Positions 8,260 to 15,594 of a DNA stretch of 24,307 nt are shown here, in pieces. How positions within the stretch are numbered: the stretch's first letter is position 1; each line of letters starts with the position of its first letter. The notes under the pieces are model-generated. The model worked only from the letters and a program-made list of their open reading frames with translations. It searched no databases and was not told the DNA's origin. The position numbers and the translations under genes were made by a program. The DNA comes from Anaerolineae bacterium (GTDB lineage Bacteria > Chloroflexota > Anaerolineae > Anaerolineales > E44-bin32), in contig JAUVOZ010000007.1 in assembly GCA_030598885.1 (NCBI GenBank), positions 1 to 24,307 on the forward strand, written 5' to 3'.

Positions 8260-8952
8260 TCAAATGCTCGTTTTTGTTCTTAGATAGTGAAGAATAAATT
8301 CCAACGCAGCCCGATTGCTGGTTACCACCGGGATACCGAGCTCCCTTTCTATTCCCTCCGCCGCATCAAAGGCGCGGAAAGTCGTACAAGAAACAAACAC
8401 GGCATCAGGATGTAGGTGGTTGCGTTTTACTGCAGCAGCCACATAATCCCGGATTTCTTCAGGAGATACCGCCGCAATAGCGAGATCGTTATCCAGACCC
8501 AAGCCTTCCGATCCAATCACATGCAACCCGGCTTCTCCAAAAGTATTTGCCAGTCGCTCGGTTAGTTCAGCAACATAGGGTGTGAAAAGGAACAATCGCT
8601 TTACCTGAAGCTTCTTGATCTCACTTATGGAAGCCTGGGTCAATGTAATTGCGTCGCATCCAGCAATTTCCTGCACATGATTTGCTATGGCTGCATCACC
8701 CTCCATACCGTGCAAAGCTGCAGCTGAGGTGCAACCAAAGATGATCAACTCAGGATTGATGGAAGCTAGCCTACGCGCTGCTGGCGCCAGTTCCTCAAGC
8801 AGCATCTTCTCTTCCCCAGCCACGGTTGTGTCCTCTAGGTACATCCTGGCTACATGAAGAGAGGCCTGGGGAGGAAGCCGTCGCCACAAGTCCGGTTCCA
8901 TGACCGTATCGCTGGATGGCACCAGCAACCCAATCCTATTCCAATGTCTCAT
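8260..8952 (-). CDS. Maleate isomerase / Asp-Glu racemase superfamily protein
   Basis: The product is 230 residues, the usual size for the maleate isomerase and arylmalonate decarboxylase branch of the Asp/Glu racemase superfamily. The N-terminus RIGLLVPSSDTVMEPDL matches the branch's substrate-binding start. Two catalytic-type cysteines are present: C74 in FGCTSA and C189 in VSCTTFRAFD. Having both points to an isomerase or racemase rather than a decarboxylase, which keeps only the second. Maleate isomerases act in heterocycle (nicotinate-type) degradation by turning maleate into fumarate; a hydantoin- or amino-acid-racemising role is also possible. AAGGA lies 9 bases before the ATG. The gene sits 64 bases after the IclR-type regulator and 41 before the M20 gene, consistent with one operon. 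Confidence 0.82.
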   Translation of the reverse strand: MRHWNRIGLLVPSSDTVMEPDLWRRLPPQASLHVARMYLEDTTVAGEEKMLLEELAPAARRLASINPELIIFGCTSAAALHGMEGDAAIANHVQEIAGCDAITLTQASISEIKKLQVKRLFLFTPYVAELTERLANTFGEAGLHVIGSEGLGLDNDLAIAAVSPEEIRDYVAAAVKRNHLHPDAVFVSCTTFRAFDAAEGIERELGIPVVTSNRAALEFILHYLRTKTSI

Positions 8953-9016
8953 AGCTTATCGTCCTTAATGCCCACCTCTAGTAAACTGGTCAGGGAAGAA
9001 GGGGCAAACCTTTTCC

Positions 9017-9787
9017 TCACTCTGTGCTAGTTACAAAACCGAGTTTGGAGCTTATCTCTGCCGCGCCTTCGATAACGAGGCTTGTCCAATACTGAATATC
9101 ATTTGCCTGGACACGAATGACCGGCACAACGACCGATAGGGCAGCCATAGGTCTGCCAGCGGAGTTTCTGATACAGCCGGCAACCGCCCAAACACCTTTC
9201 TCTGATTCTTCCTCGTCGTAGGCGCAGCCCCTCCGTCTCGCCTCGAGGATAGCCTGCTTTAGCTCAACTTTCGTGCTGATGGTATTGGCCATTAACCAAG
9301 GCAATTTGTCGTTGGGGTAGGTGCGTTCGAATTCCTCACCGGGTAGGTAGGCGAGCATAATCTTCCCCGACCCAGTCGCATGGGCAGGAAGACTCGTGCC
9401 TATAGCATTTACTGCCTGCACAATGGAGATGGCCGGTCGATTGCTGATAAAAACGATCTTATCTCCTTGAAGAACGGACATAGTGACCGCTTCTTTACAC
9501 GCAGCCCCTATCCGATCCATAACCGGCGCAGCATGAGCTAATAATTCAACATAGGTACTATGAACTGCAGCTAATTGAGCAAACTTTGGTCCCATTCGAT
9601 AGCAGAGAGATACGGGATCGCGAACCAGGTATCCTCGCGTCTTGAGTGTGAGGACGAGCCCGTGCATACTGCTTATAGGGATGTTTAATTGTTTTACCAT
9701 TTCCGAAAGCGATAGATCACCCGGATGAGCAGCGAAAAGCTCAAGAATATCCAGTGTGCGCGCTGATGATTTCACCAATTGAGTCAT
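9017..9787 (-). CDS. IclR-family transcriptional regulator
   Basis: An N-terminal winged helix-turn-helix (about residues 5-65: SSARTLDILELFA, LSLSEMVKQLNIPISSMHGLVLTLKTRGYL) is followed by the IclR effector-binding domain (about 75-250; motifs LPAHATGSGKIMLAYLP, RRRGCAYDEEES, VAGCIRNSAGRPMAALSVV). It is of full family length. ATG at 9787 (MTQLVKSSART) is preferred over the in-frame ATG at 9796, which has AAGG only one base upstream. As first gene of the catabolic run, it most likely controls that operon and itself in response to a pathway acid; IclR proteins may repress or activate. Candidate binding sites are the tandem repeats at 9860-9899. Confidence 0.92.
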   Translation of the reverse strand: MTQLVKSSARTLDILELFAAHPGDLSLSEMVKQLNIPISSMHGLVLTLKTRGYLVRDPVSLCYRMGPKFAQLAAVHSTYVELLAHAAPVMDRIGAACKEAVTMSVLQGDKIVFISNRPAISIVQAVNAIGTSLPAHATGSGKIMLAYLPGEEFERTYPNDKLPWLMANTISTKVELKQAILEARRRGCAYDEEESEKGVWAVAGCIRNSAGRPMAALSVVVPVIRVQANDIQYWTSLVIEGAAEISSKLGFVTSTE

Positions 9788-9859
9788 CAAACACATACCT
9801 TATGAGCTATCGCCATCGTTACATGAAGCGCCAAAGAATGGTGAAAGGTTTAGCAAAAC

Positions 9860-9899
9860 TTTCATATATCCGAAATATATTTCATATACCTGAATAATA
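9860..9899. promoter_or_regulatory. Tandem 20-bp operator-like repeats, candidate IclR sites
   Basis: Two head-to-tail units, 9860-9879 and 9880-9899, match at 16 of 20 positions. Both start with TTTCATATA and contain a central YYGAA. The first has inward TTTC...GAAA symmetry, as expected of a dimer site. A spacing of exactly 20 bases puts the units on the same face of the helix. They lie 73-112 bases upstream of the regulator start and also upstream of hutI. Binding by the adjacent IclR-type protein is an inference from position. Confidence 0.5.
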
Positions 9900-10125
9900 T
9901 ATCATCTTCGCTTGCACGTCAAATCGGATCTCTCACTGACTGCCTTATGTAAAGATGGATACCATCTCACACAGAAAGATGTAAAATTTATCAAACGTAA
10001 ACCGACGCACAATGGGAGCTAATTGGTGTTTATCAATGGAACCATCACTTTTGCTGGGATTTTGATACACTCAGGGTAATTATCACCAATGTACAGGCTG
10101 AAAATAACATCGTATGTCTTCAATC

Positions 10126-10131
10126 AGGGAG
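10126..10131 (+). promoter_or_regulatory. Ribosome binding site fixing the hutI start
   Basis: AGGGAG lies 6 bases before the ATG at 10138. The earlier in-frame ATG at 10114 has no such site, so the shorter N-terminus (MKADVLIHS) is chosen. Confidence 0.75.
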
Positions 10132-10137
10132 CGATTC

Positions 10138-11421
10138 ATGAAGGCTGACGTTCTGATCCACTCTGCATCTCAGATCTTGACCCTGACCGGCGACCCACAG
10201 CGCGGCTCGGATCTGGGTAAATTAGGGCTCATCGAAGATGGCGCCGTGGCTATTGGCGATGAGAAGATCCTCGCCGTTGGATCAAGCGCCGAGTTGAGAT
10301 CGGCCTACCAGGCAGAGATGGAGATTGACGCTACCAACCGCGTGGTCCTGCCCGGCTTGGTTGACCCCCATACACACCTCATCTGGGCTGGCGATCGTGC
10401 GGCCGAATTCGAGATGCGAGTTGCAGGAGCCACATACACTGAGATCATGGACGCCGGCGGCGGAATTATCTCCACTGTGCACCAAACTCGCGCGGCGAGT
10501 GTCGATGCCCTGATCACCCAGGTTCAACCCCGCTTACGGCGCATGTTGGCACATGGCACAACGACCGCGGAGGTTAAGACCGGCTACGGTCTTGATACAC
10601 AAACCGAATTACGTATGTTGGAAACGATCCTGCACCTGGATAAGCAAGGACCCATGGAGTTGGCGCCGACGTTCCTCGGTGCCCATGCAATACCAATTGA
10701 GTATTCTGATCGCCCAGATGAATATACCAACCTGGTATGCGACGAGATGTTACCGGCAGTGAAGGAATGGTGGCAGCAGAACGCCGCTGGATGTCAGTTG
10801 CCGTTCGTCGATGTTTTCTGCGAGGCCGGCGCTTTTAATCTAGATCAGAGCCGTCGCATTCTGGAGCGGGCGCGAACCACAGGCTTCCCGCTTAAGATTC
10901 ACGCCGATGAGTTTAACAGTCTGGGTGGCACTGGCCTTGCGGTCGAATTAGGCGCAACCTCAGCCGATCACCTGGTTTATACTACCGCGGAGGATATCCT
11001 TGCCCTTGGAGCCTCCGATACGGTGGCTGTTTCTCTGCCCTGTACACCTTTTGGGTTGGCAGAGGAGGCTTACACACCGGCAAAAGACTTCCTCCAGGCA
11101 GGTGGGATTCTTGCTCTGGCTACTGACCTGAATCCGGGCACCGCCTGGTGTGAGAGTATGCAATTCGCCATCGCCCTTGCCTGCCGCTATATGCACTTGA
11201 CCCCCGCGCAGGCGATCGTCGCGGCGACGATCAACGCCGCGGCGGCGATCGGTCGGGCTGACCGAGTGGGAAGCATACAACCGGGAAAGCAGGCCGACCT
11301 TATCATCCTGGAAGCACCTGATTACCGGCACCTAGGTTATCGTTTTGGCACCAATCTCGTTACCCGGACGATAAAAAAGGGTAAGATTGTGTATACCCAA
11401 GAAGAAGAGGAGGTCCTATGA
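10138..11421 (+). CDS. hutI: Imidazolonepropionase
   Basis: The 427-residue protein belongs to the amidohydrolase superfamily and matches imidazolonepropionase, which opens 4-imidazolone-5-propanoate to N-formimino-L-glutamate in histidine degradation. Diagnostic stretches are DPHTHLIWAGDRAAEFEMR (metal HxH), GGGIISTVHQTR, VKTGYGLD, KIHADEFN (metal His), SADHLVYTT and ATDLNPGT (metal Asp). No histidase, urocanase or formiminotransferase gene is present in the window, so hutI stands apart from the usual hut cluster here. Its stop overlaps the start of a small membrane-protein gene (ATGA), showing cotranscription. The gene diverges from the IclR-led operon; whether that regulator controls it is unknown. 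Confidence 0.95.
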   Translation: MKADVLIHSASQILTLTGDPQRGSDLGKLGLIEDGAVAIGDEKILAVGSSAELRSAYQAEMEIDATNRVVLPGLVDPHTHLIWAGDRAAEFEMRVAGATYTEIMDAGGGIISTVHQTRAASVDALITQVQPRLRRMLAHGTTTAEVKTGYGLDTQTELRMLETILHLDKQGPMELAPTFLGAHAIPIEYSDRPDEYTNLVCDEMLPAVKEWWQQNAAGCQLPFVDVFCEAGAFNLDQSRRILERARTTGFPLKIHADEFNSLGGTGLAVELGATSADHLVYTTAEDILALGASDTVAVSLPCTPFGLAEEAYTPAKDFLQAGGILALATDLNPGTAWCESMQFAIALACRYMHLTPAQAIVAATINAAAAIGRADRVGSIQPGKQADLIILEAPDYRHLGYRFGTNLVTRTIKKGKIVYTQEEEEVL

Positions 11422-11588
11422 CACTTCCGGATGGTTTTAATCTAATACATGTTGCTCTGATTTTGGTGGGTTTGGGGATAGCCTGGATTGTTTTAAAGTT
11501 CTTGCTCCGGTTGACAACCCGCTTTTTCACTTGCGGATGTATCGCCCTCCTGGCGCTTGCAGCGATAGTGTGGTTCATCATCCGTTAA
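11418..11588 (+). CDS. Small two-helix membrane protein (56 aa)
   Basis: The ATG overlaps the hutI stop as ATGA and is preceded by AGGAGG (11408-11413) four bases upstream, so translation is very probable. The product has two hydrophobic segments, about residues 10-30 (LIHVALILVGLGIAWIVLKF) and 38-55 (TCGCIALLALAAIVWFII), separated by a basic turn (RLTTR). It probably forms a hairpin in the membrane with both ends on the same side. A Cys-Gly-Cys sits at the start of the second helix. I do not recognise the family. Coupling to hutI may reflect transport or membrane association, or only operon convenience. Confidence 0.75.
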   Translation: MTLPDGFNLIHVALILVGLGIAWIVLKFLLRLTTRFFTCGCIALLALAAIVWFIIR

Positions 11589-11750
11589 GTGTATTCGAGA
11601 CCCTTCACCAATTCCTCCATTGCTTATGCCAGATAGCGCGGCAACAAACTGGCAGCAATCCTAAATTCATTCACCCTTTCTCATCGCAGGTATAGCATCT
11701 CCTAAATATCTACCGATAAATAATTCTCAAACCGGGCATCACTAGGCGGA

Positions 11751-11783
11751 ATAAAATCAGCCCCTCTGAATAGAGGGGCTGAT
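11751..11783 (-). terminator. Intrinsic terminator of groEL
   Basis: A perfect 12-bp stem (11756-11767 with 11772-11783) closes a GAAT loop. Read on the minus strand it is followed by TTTATT. It lies 24 bases beyond the groEL stop codon. Confidence 0.88.
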
Positions 11784-11807
11784 CACACTCGCCTACTTAG
11801 CCAGTTA

Positions 11808-13439
11808 TTAGTATTGGGGCATTGGCGGTGCAGGGGGTCCTTCAGGCTCGGGCACGTCAGTGATCAGTGCCTCGGTGGTCAGTATCATAGCCGCGATGGA
11901 TGCGGCATTCTGCAGGGCACCCTTGGTGACCTTGGCCGGATCGACTATCCCCGCCTCCACCATATCAACATACTCCTCTTTGAGCACGTCGAAGCCGATG
12001 TTAGTGTTCTTCTCCTCGACATGCTTGCGGCGGACCGTCTCAATTATTACTGCGCCGTCCTTACCAGCGTTCTCAACGATTCCCCGCATTGGCATCTCGA
12101 GAGCCTTGCGCACGATGTTGACGCCAATATTCGCATCCTCATCGTCCATCTTGAGCTTCTTCATCGATTTCAGGGCATTAATCAGCGCCACGCCACCCCC
12201 AGGGACAATGCCCTCCTCGACAGCCGCTCGTGTGGCTGAGAGGGCATCCTCGACGCGGTGCTTCTTCTCCTTGAGCTCGGTCTCAGTAGCTGCGCCGACT
12301 CCGATCACGGCCACGCCGCCGGCGAGCTTCGCCAGCCGCTCTTGGAGCTTTTCCGTGTCGTAATCGCTGGTCGATCGATCGATCTCAACCTTGATCTCCT
12401 CGATTCGACCCTTGATACGCTCGGTTTTACCCGAACCCTCGATAATGGTGGTGTCTTCTTTATTGACCACCACTTTGCCAGCCTTACCTAGGTCGTTGAT
12501 GGTGACCGACTCTAGTTTGCGACCCAATTCCTCGGTGATGACCGTGCCACCGGTTAAGATGGCGACGTCCTGCAGCATAGCCTTACGGCGGTCGCCGAAA
12601 CCAGGAGCCTTAACCGCCACCACATTGAGCATGCCGCGCAGCTTGTTGAGGACCAGAGTCGCCAGCGCTTCGCCGTCAATATCCTCAGCGATCACGACGA
12701 GCTCGCGCTTGCCGACCTGAACCAATTTTTCCAGAATGGGGACGATGTCGGTCGCGGCTGAAATCTTCTTATCATGGATCAGGACGTACGGTTCCTCGAT
12801 CACCGCTTCCATTTGCTCTGGATCGGTGACGAAGTATGGTGAGATATAGCCACGGTCAAATTGCATGCCTTCGACGTATTCCGTCTCGAATTCCAATCCC
12901 TTGGACTCCTCGACTGTGATCACCCCGTCTTTGCCGACCTTGTCCATCACCTCAGCGATCAAATCGCCGATTTCGCGGTCCTGGGCGGAGATGGCGGCGA
13001 CCGAGGCGATCTCATCCTTGGTAGTGACCTCAATTGACTGCTTGTCGATGGCCTCAGAAACAGCTTTAGCAGCCGCCTCGATGCCGCGCTTGATCAGCAT
13101 TGGATTGGAGCCTGCAGCCAAGCTTTTTATACCGTTGGTCACGATAGCATGGGCTAACACGGTTGAGGTGGTTGTGCCGTCTCCGGCGATGTCATTGGTC
13201 TTAGTGGCAGCCTCCTTAAGCAGCTGAGCTCCCATGTTCTCGTATGGGTCTTCTAGTTCGATCTCTTTCGCCACCGTCACGCCATCATGGGTAATAGTGG
13301 GGGAACCAAACTTGCGGTCGAGAGCCACATTGCGGCCTTTCGGGCCGAGAGTAGTAGCCACTGCAGTGGCCAGTATATCGACGCCAGCTTTTAGGCGCCT
13401 ACGGGCATCCTCTGAGAATGCGATTTGCTTTGCAGTCAT
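11808..13439 (-). CDS. groL: Chaperonin GroEL (Hsp60)
   Basis: The 543-residue product matches the 60-kDa chaperonin from end to end. It has the N-terminal VATTLGPKGRNVALDRKFG, the nucleotide-binding GDGTTTSTVLA (catalytic Asp near 86), the apical-domain stretch FDRGYISPYFVTD, and the signature region AATETELKEKKHRVEDALSATRAAVEEGIVPGGG. It forms the double-ring folding chamber that works with GroES and ATP in the cytoplasm. The C-terminus ends in a Pro-rich EPEGPPAPPMPQY instead of the Gly-Gly-Met tail, as I recall for Chloroflexota chaperonins. An AGGAG Shine-Dalgarno precedes the ATG, which lies 67 bases after groES. Transcription is expected from the CIRCE-controlled promoter before groES and ends at the hairpin at 11756-11783. 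Confidence 0.98.
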   Translation of the reverse strand: MTAKQIAFSEDARRRLKAGVDILATAVATTLGPKGRNVALDRKFGSPTITHDGVTVAKEIELEDPYENMGAQLLKEAATKTNDIAGDGTTTSTVLAHAIVTNGIKSLAAGSNPMLIKRGIEAAAKAVSEAIDKQSIEVTTKDEIASVAAISAQDREIGDLIAEVMDKVGKDGVITVEESKGLEFETEYVEGMQFDRGYISPYFVTDPEQMEAVIEEPYVLIHDKKISAATDIVPILEKLVQVGKRELVVIAEDIDGEALATLVLNKLRGMLNVVAVKAPGFGDRRKAMLQDVAILTGGTVITEELGRKLESVTINDLGKAGKVVVNKEDTTIIEGSGKTERIKGRIEEIKVEIDRSTSDYDTEKLQERLAKLAGGVAVIGVGAATETELKEKKHRVEDALSATRAAVEEGIVPGGGVALINALKSMKKLKMDDEDANIGVNIVRKALEMPMRGIVENAGKDGAVIIETVRRKHVEEKNTNIGFDVLKEEYVDMVEAGIVDPAKVTKGALQNAASIAAMILTTEALITDVPEPEGPPAPPMPQY

Positions 13440-13506
13440 TGATCACTTACTCCTAATAAGTTTTTTTTAATTCTCTCAGGTTTCAATGGTCTAAATACTG
13501 GCGACA

Positions 13507-13803
13507 TCAGTCCTCAATGATTGCCAAGATGTCGCTCTCCCGTAGGATGAGCAACTTGTCGTCATCGATTTTGATCTCAGTCCCCCCATACTTGGCGAAT
13601 AGGACCGTGTCCCCGACAGATACATCCATGGCAACCCGCTCGCCTTCATCGTTACGGGCGCCCGGTCCCACAGCCAAAACTTCACCCTTCTGTGGCTTTT
13701 CCTTCGCTGTTTCGGGCAGCACGATGCCGCTCGGCGTCACTTCCTCCCCTTCCAGAGGTTTGACAACTAGTCGATCGGCTAACGGTTTGAGATTTAGTGA
13801 CAT
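13507..13803 (-). CDS. groS: Co-chaperonin GroES
   Basis: The 98-residue product is GroES: LKPLADRLVVKPLEGEEVTPSGIVLPETAKEKPQKGEVLAVGPG covers the first strands and the mobile loop, and VGDTVLFAKYGGTEIKIDDDKLLILRESDILAII the C-terminal core. It forms the heptameric lid of the GroEL chamber. The ATG at 13803 (MSLNLKP) is chosen because AGGAGG lies just upstream (bases 13810-13815) and family members begin here; an in-frame upstream start at 13848 would add 15 atypical residues and run close to the CIRCE operator. It is the first gene of the groESL pair. Confidence 0.97.
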   Translation of the reverse strand: MSLNLKPLADRLVVKPLEGEEVTPSGIVLPETAKEKPQKGEVLAVGPGARNDEGERVAMDVSVGDTVLFAKYGGTEIKIDDDKLLILRESDILAIIED

Positions 13804-13854
13804 GCGGACCCTCCTGATGCGTAAGAATGATAAGCTTCGGACATGCATTACAAT

Positions 13855-13881
13855 TTAGCACTCTCCACTTGCGAGTGCTAA
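13855..13881. promoter_or_regulatory. CIRCE operator (HrcA binding site)
   Basis: The arms TTAGCACTC (13855-13863) and GAGTGCTAA (13873-13881) match the CIRCE consensus at every position, with the standard 9-base spacer. It lies 52 bases upstream of the groES ATG, between that gene and the preceding TPR gene. This predicts heat-shock control of groESL by the HrcA repressor, which is not in the window. A second dyad overlaps its right arm (see findings). Confidence 0.97.
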
Positions 13882-13917
13882 ATTGCTTCGCAAGTTTACC
13901 TAAAAGCAAGGAGCATG

Positions 13918-15573
13918 TCAAGAGGTTTCGTCGGGAATCGGGGTGGGGGTTATAAGAATATCAGGGGTTGGTCCTGGACTAGAGCAAATCGTCCTCCCCT
14001 CGATCACGATTGCCGACACGATAGGATCATCGCCATATTGAACCATCAACTCATCAAAGACATCCTCAGCCTCCGAGCAAACGTTAGGGTAGTCCTCATG
14101 ACCGTTATAAGCCGCTAACACGGAGCCATAGGTGTAGTAATATTCCAGGCTGTTAGGACCCAGCTCAAGCCCTCGTACTCCCTGGTTTAATATCTGCCCC
14201 TCTTCACACTCTAAATCATCGAACCGATAGACGAACCTGCATAAGTGTTCTCGGCTCTCCTCGACGGTGCAATCTCTAACGGCACATTTTAAAATCGCCA
14301 TCGCGCTCTCCCAATTACGGGCTTGGAAGTAAACAATGCCCAACCGACCATAGATGTCGGGGTTCATTGGATCGATGGCCAAGGCACGTTCGATGTTGAT
14401 AGCCGCGATGAAAAATTCACCCTGCTGCTGGTAGGTCTTACCAATTGCTAAGTAGGGTGTGGGATCCATAATCCCAAGTTGGTGGTTGATTTGTGCCGCC
14501 TTTTCAAAATATTCGAGAGCTTTTCCAATATCTCGTAGCCGTCGGTAATTAGCACCAATACTCAGAGAGAGAAATGTGAGATTGGGGCACAACCGCTCTG
14601 CTTTCCGGTACTCTTCGATCGCCCGCAAGTAGTAACCATGATGCTCAAGAACGGTGCCGTAAACACGGTGGATGTCCATGCTGTATTCATACTGATCTCC
14701 AGCTTGATCCACTACCTCAGCTGCACGTTGTGCCAAGTCGAGAGCTTGGGCAAACTTCTGCATATCGACCAGGACTTCCGCGTAAAAGGCCAGTGCGAGG
14801 TTATTATTCGGGTCCAATCGCTGAGCCTGTGTGGCGGAGGCTTCAGCTTCCGCTAGAAACTCCTCCCGCTTATTCGGGTCTCGGATCAAGGTCTGGGAAT
14901 TCCTGGCAACCGTCCGTCCGTTGACTCGCCACGCGTCTTGGTCGATATCCTCTACCACCCCGGAGAAGATATACATCGTCTCCTCTTCCGTCATTCTCTC
15001 ACCTAGCTCATTGCTGTCAACCAACTCGATTATCCGCGCGGTTAACCCACCATCCTCATCGATGACCGCCTGTATCATGACAACATCCCCAACCCCGATC
15101 GAGTCTTTTAATTCAGCCGTGGCGGACCAATCGTAGACCAAGGCACGAATAGCAAAGGCGGTGACGTTTTCAGGATCAACCTCGATCGCGCGATCGATTG
15201 ACTCCCTGGCCTCAGCTAGGCGAGTTGTTCGAGCGACGAGCGTCGTGAGTAAATCGCTGGAGTAGGTCTGGATACGCGCTAATTTGTACCACAAGTCAAC
15301 ATTATCTGGTTCGATGGAAGCGGCAATCTTATATGCCCCAATGGCCTTTTCCAGATCCCCAGCGGAGAAATGAATTTCACCCTCCTCGGCATAAGATCGA
15401 GCGCTCCGAGTTGGTCCGGGATCAGGTAGGAAAAGAGGCTGAACCTGGCCAGACTTCTCCAACTGGAGAAGCAGCGCACCGCCAGCAATAAGGATGATAT
15501 AGATCAATATACGCCAAGGATTGGAATGCTTCCCATTCCGACCCAGACGCAGTCGTTCACCGGTCAGCCTCAT
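13918..15573 (-). CDS. Membrane-anchored TPR protein with inserted DUF5666-like domain
   Basis: The 551-residue protein has a basic N-terminus (17 residues before NPWR), one membrane helix (about 22-38) and then TPR units through most of the chain, presumably outside the membrane. Residues about 155-232 (DSIGVGDVVMIQA..., then FSGVVEDIDQDAWRVNGRTV) are not TPR but resemble the small beta-rich DUF5666-type domain, placed inside the TPR array. Four cysteines cluster between the later TPR units (KCAVRDC, EHLC, LEC). The C-terminus has a C-x30-C module followed by a PTPD...TPTPIP tail. It is a paralogue of the neighbour at 15595-16866, which lies 21 bases upstream on the same strand. The role is unknown: probably a surface scaffold or binding protein. 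Confidence 0.85.
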   Translation of the reverse strand: MRLTGERLRLGRNGKHSNPWRILIYIILIAGGALLLQLEKSGQVQPLFLPDPGPTRSARSYAEEGEIHFSAGDLEKAIGAYKIAASIEPDNVDLWYKLARIQTYSSDLLTTLVARTTRLAEARESIDRAIEVDPENVTAFAIRALVYDWSATAELKDSIGVGDVVMIQAVIDEDGGLTARIIELVDSNELGERMTEEETMYIFSGVVEDIDQDAWRVNGRTVARNSQTLIRDPNKREEFLAEAEASATQAQRLDPNNNLALAFYAEVLVDMQKFAQALDLAQRAAEVVDQAGDQYEYSMDIHRVYGTVLEHHGYYLRAIEEYRKAERLCPNLTFLSLSIGANYRRLRDIGKALEYFEKAAQINHQLGIMDPTPYLAIGKTYQQQGEFFIAAINIERALAIDPMNPDIYGRLGIVYFQARNWESAMAILKCAVRDCTVEESREHLCRFVYRFDDLECEEGQILNQGVRGLELGPNSLEYYYTYGSVLAAYNGHEDYPNVCSEAEDVFDELMVQYGDDPIVSAIVIEGRTICSSPGPTPDILITPTPIPDETS

Positions 15574-15594
15574 CGCACACCCATTTTTACGCTA

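Larger units (their letters stand above)
9788..10137. other. Divergent intergenic region between iclR-type gene and hutI
   Basis: These 350 bases separate the minus-strand catabolic operon from plus-strand hutI and must hold promoters for both. The AT-rich part at 9858-9905 contains two tandem operator-like repeats (separate entry). The hutI-proximal half has weak promoter-like hexamers but no convincing pair. No reading frame with a good start was seen here. Confidence 0.6.

Noticed and set aside
11860..12363. Ser/Ala-rich plus-strand open frames within groEL
   Set aside because: They are low-complexity antisense shadows of the chaperonin gene.
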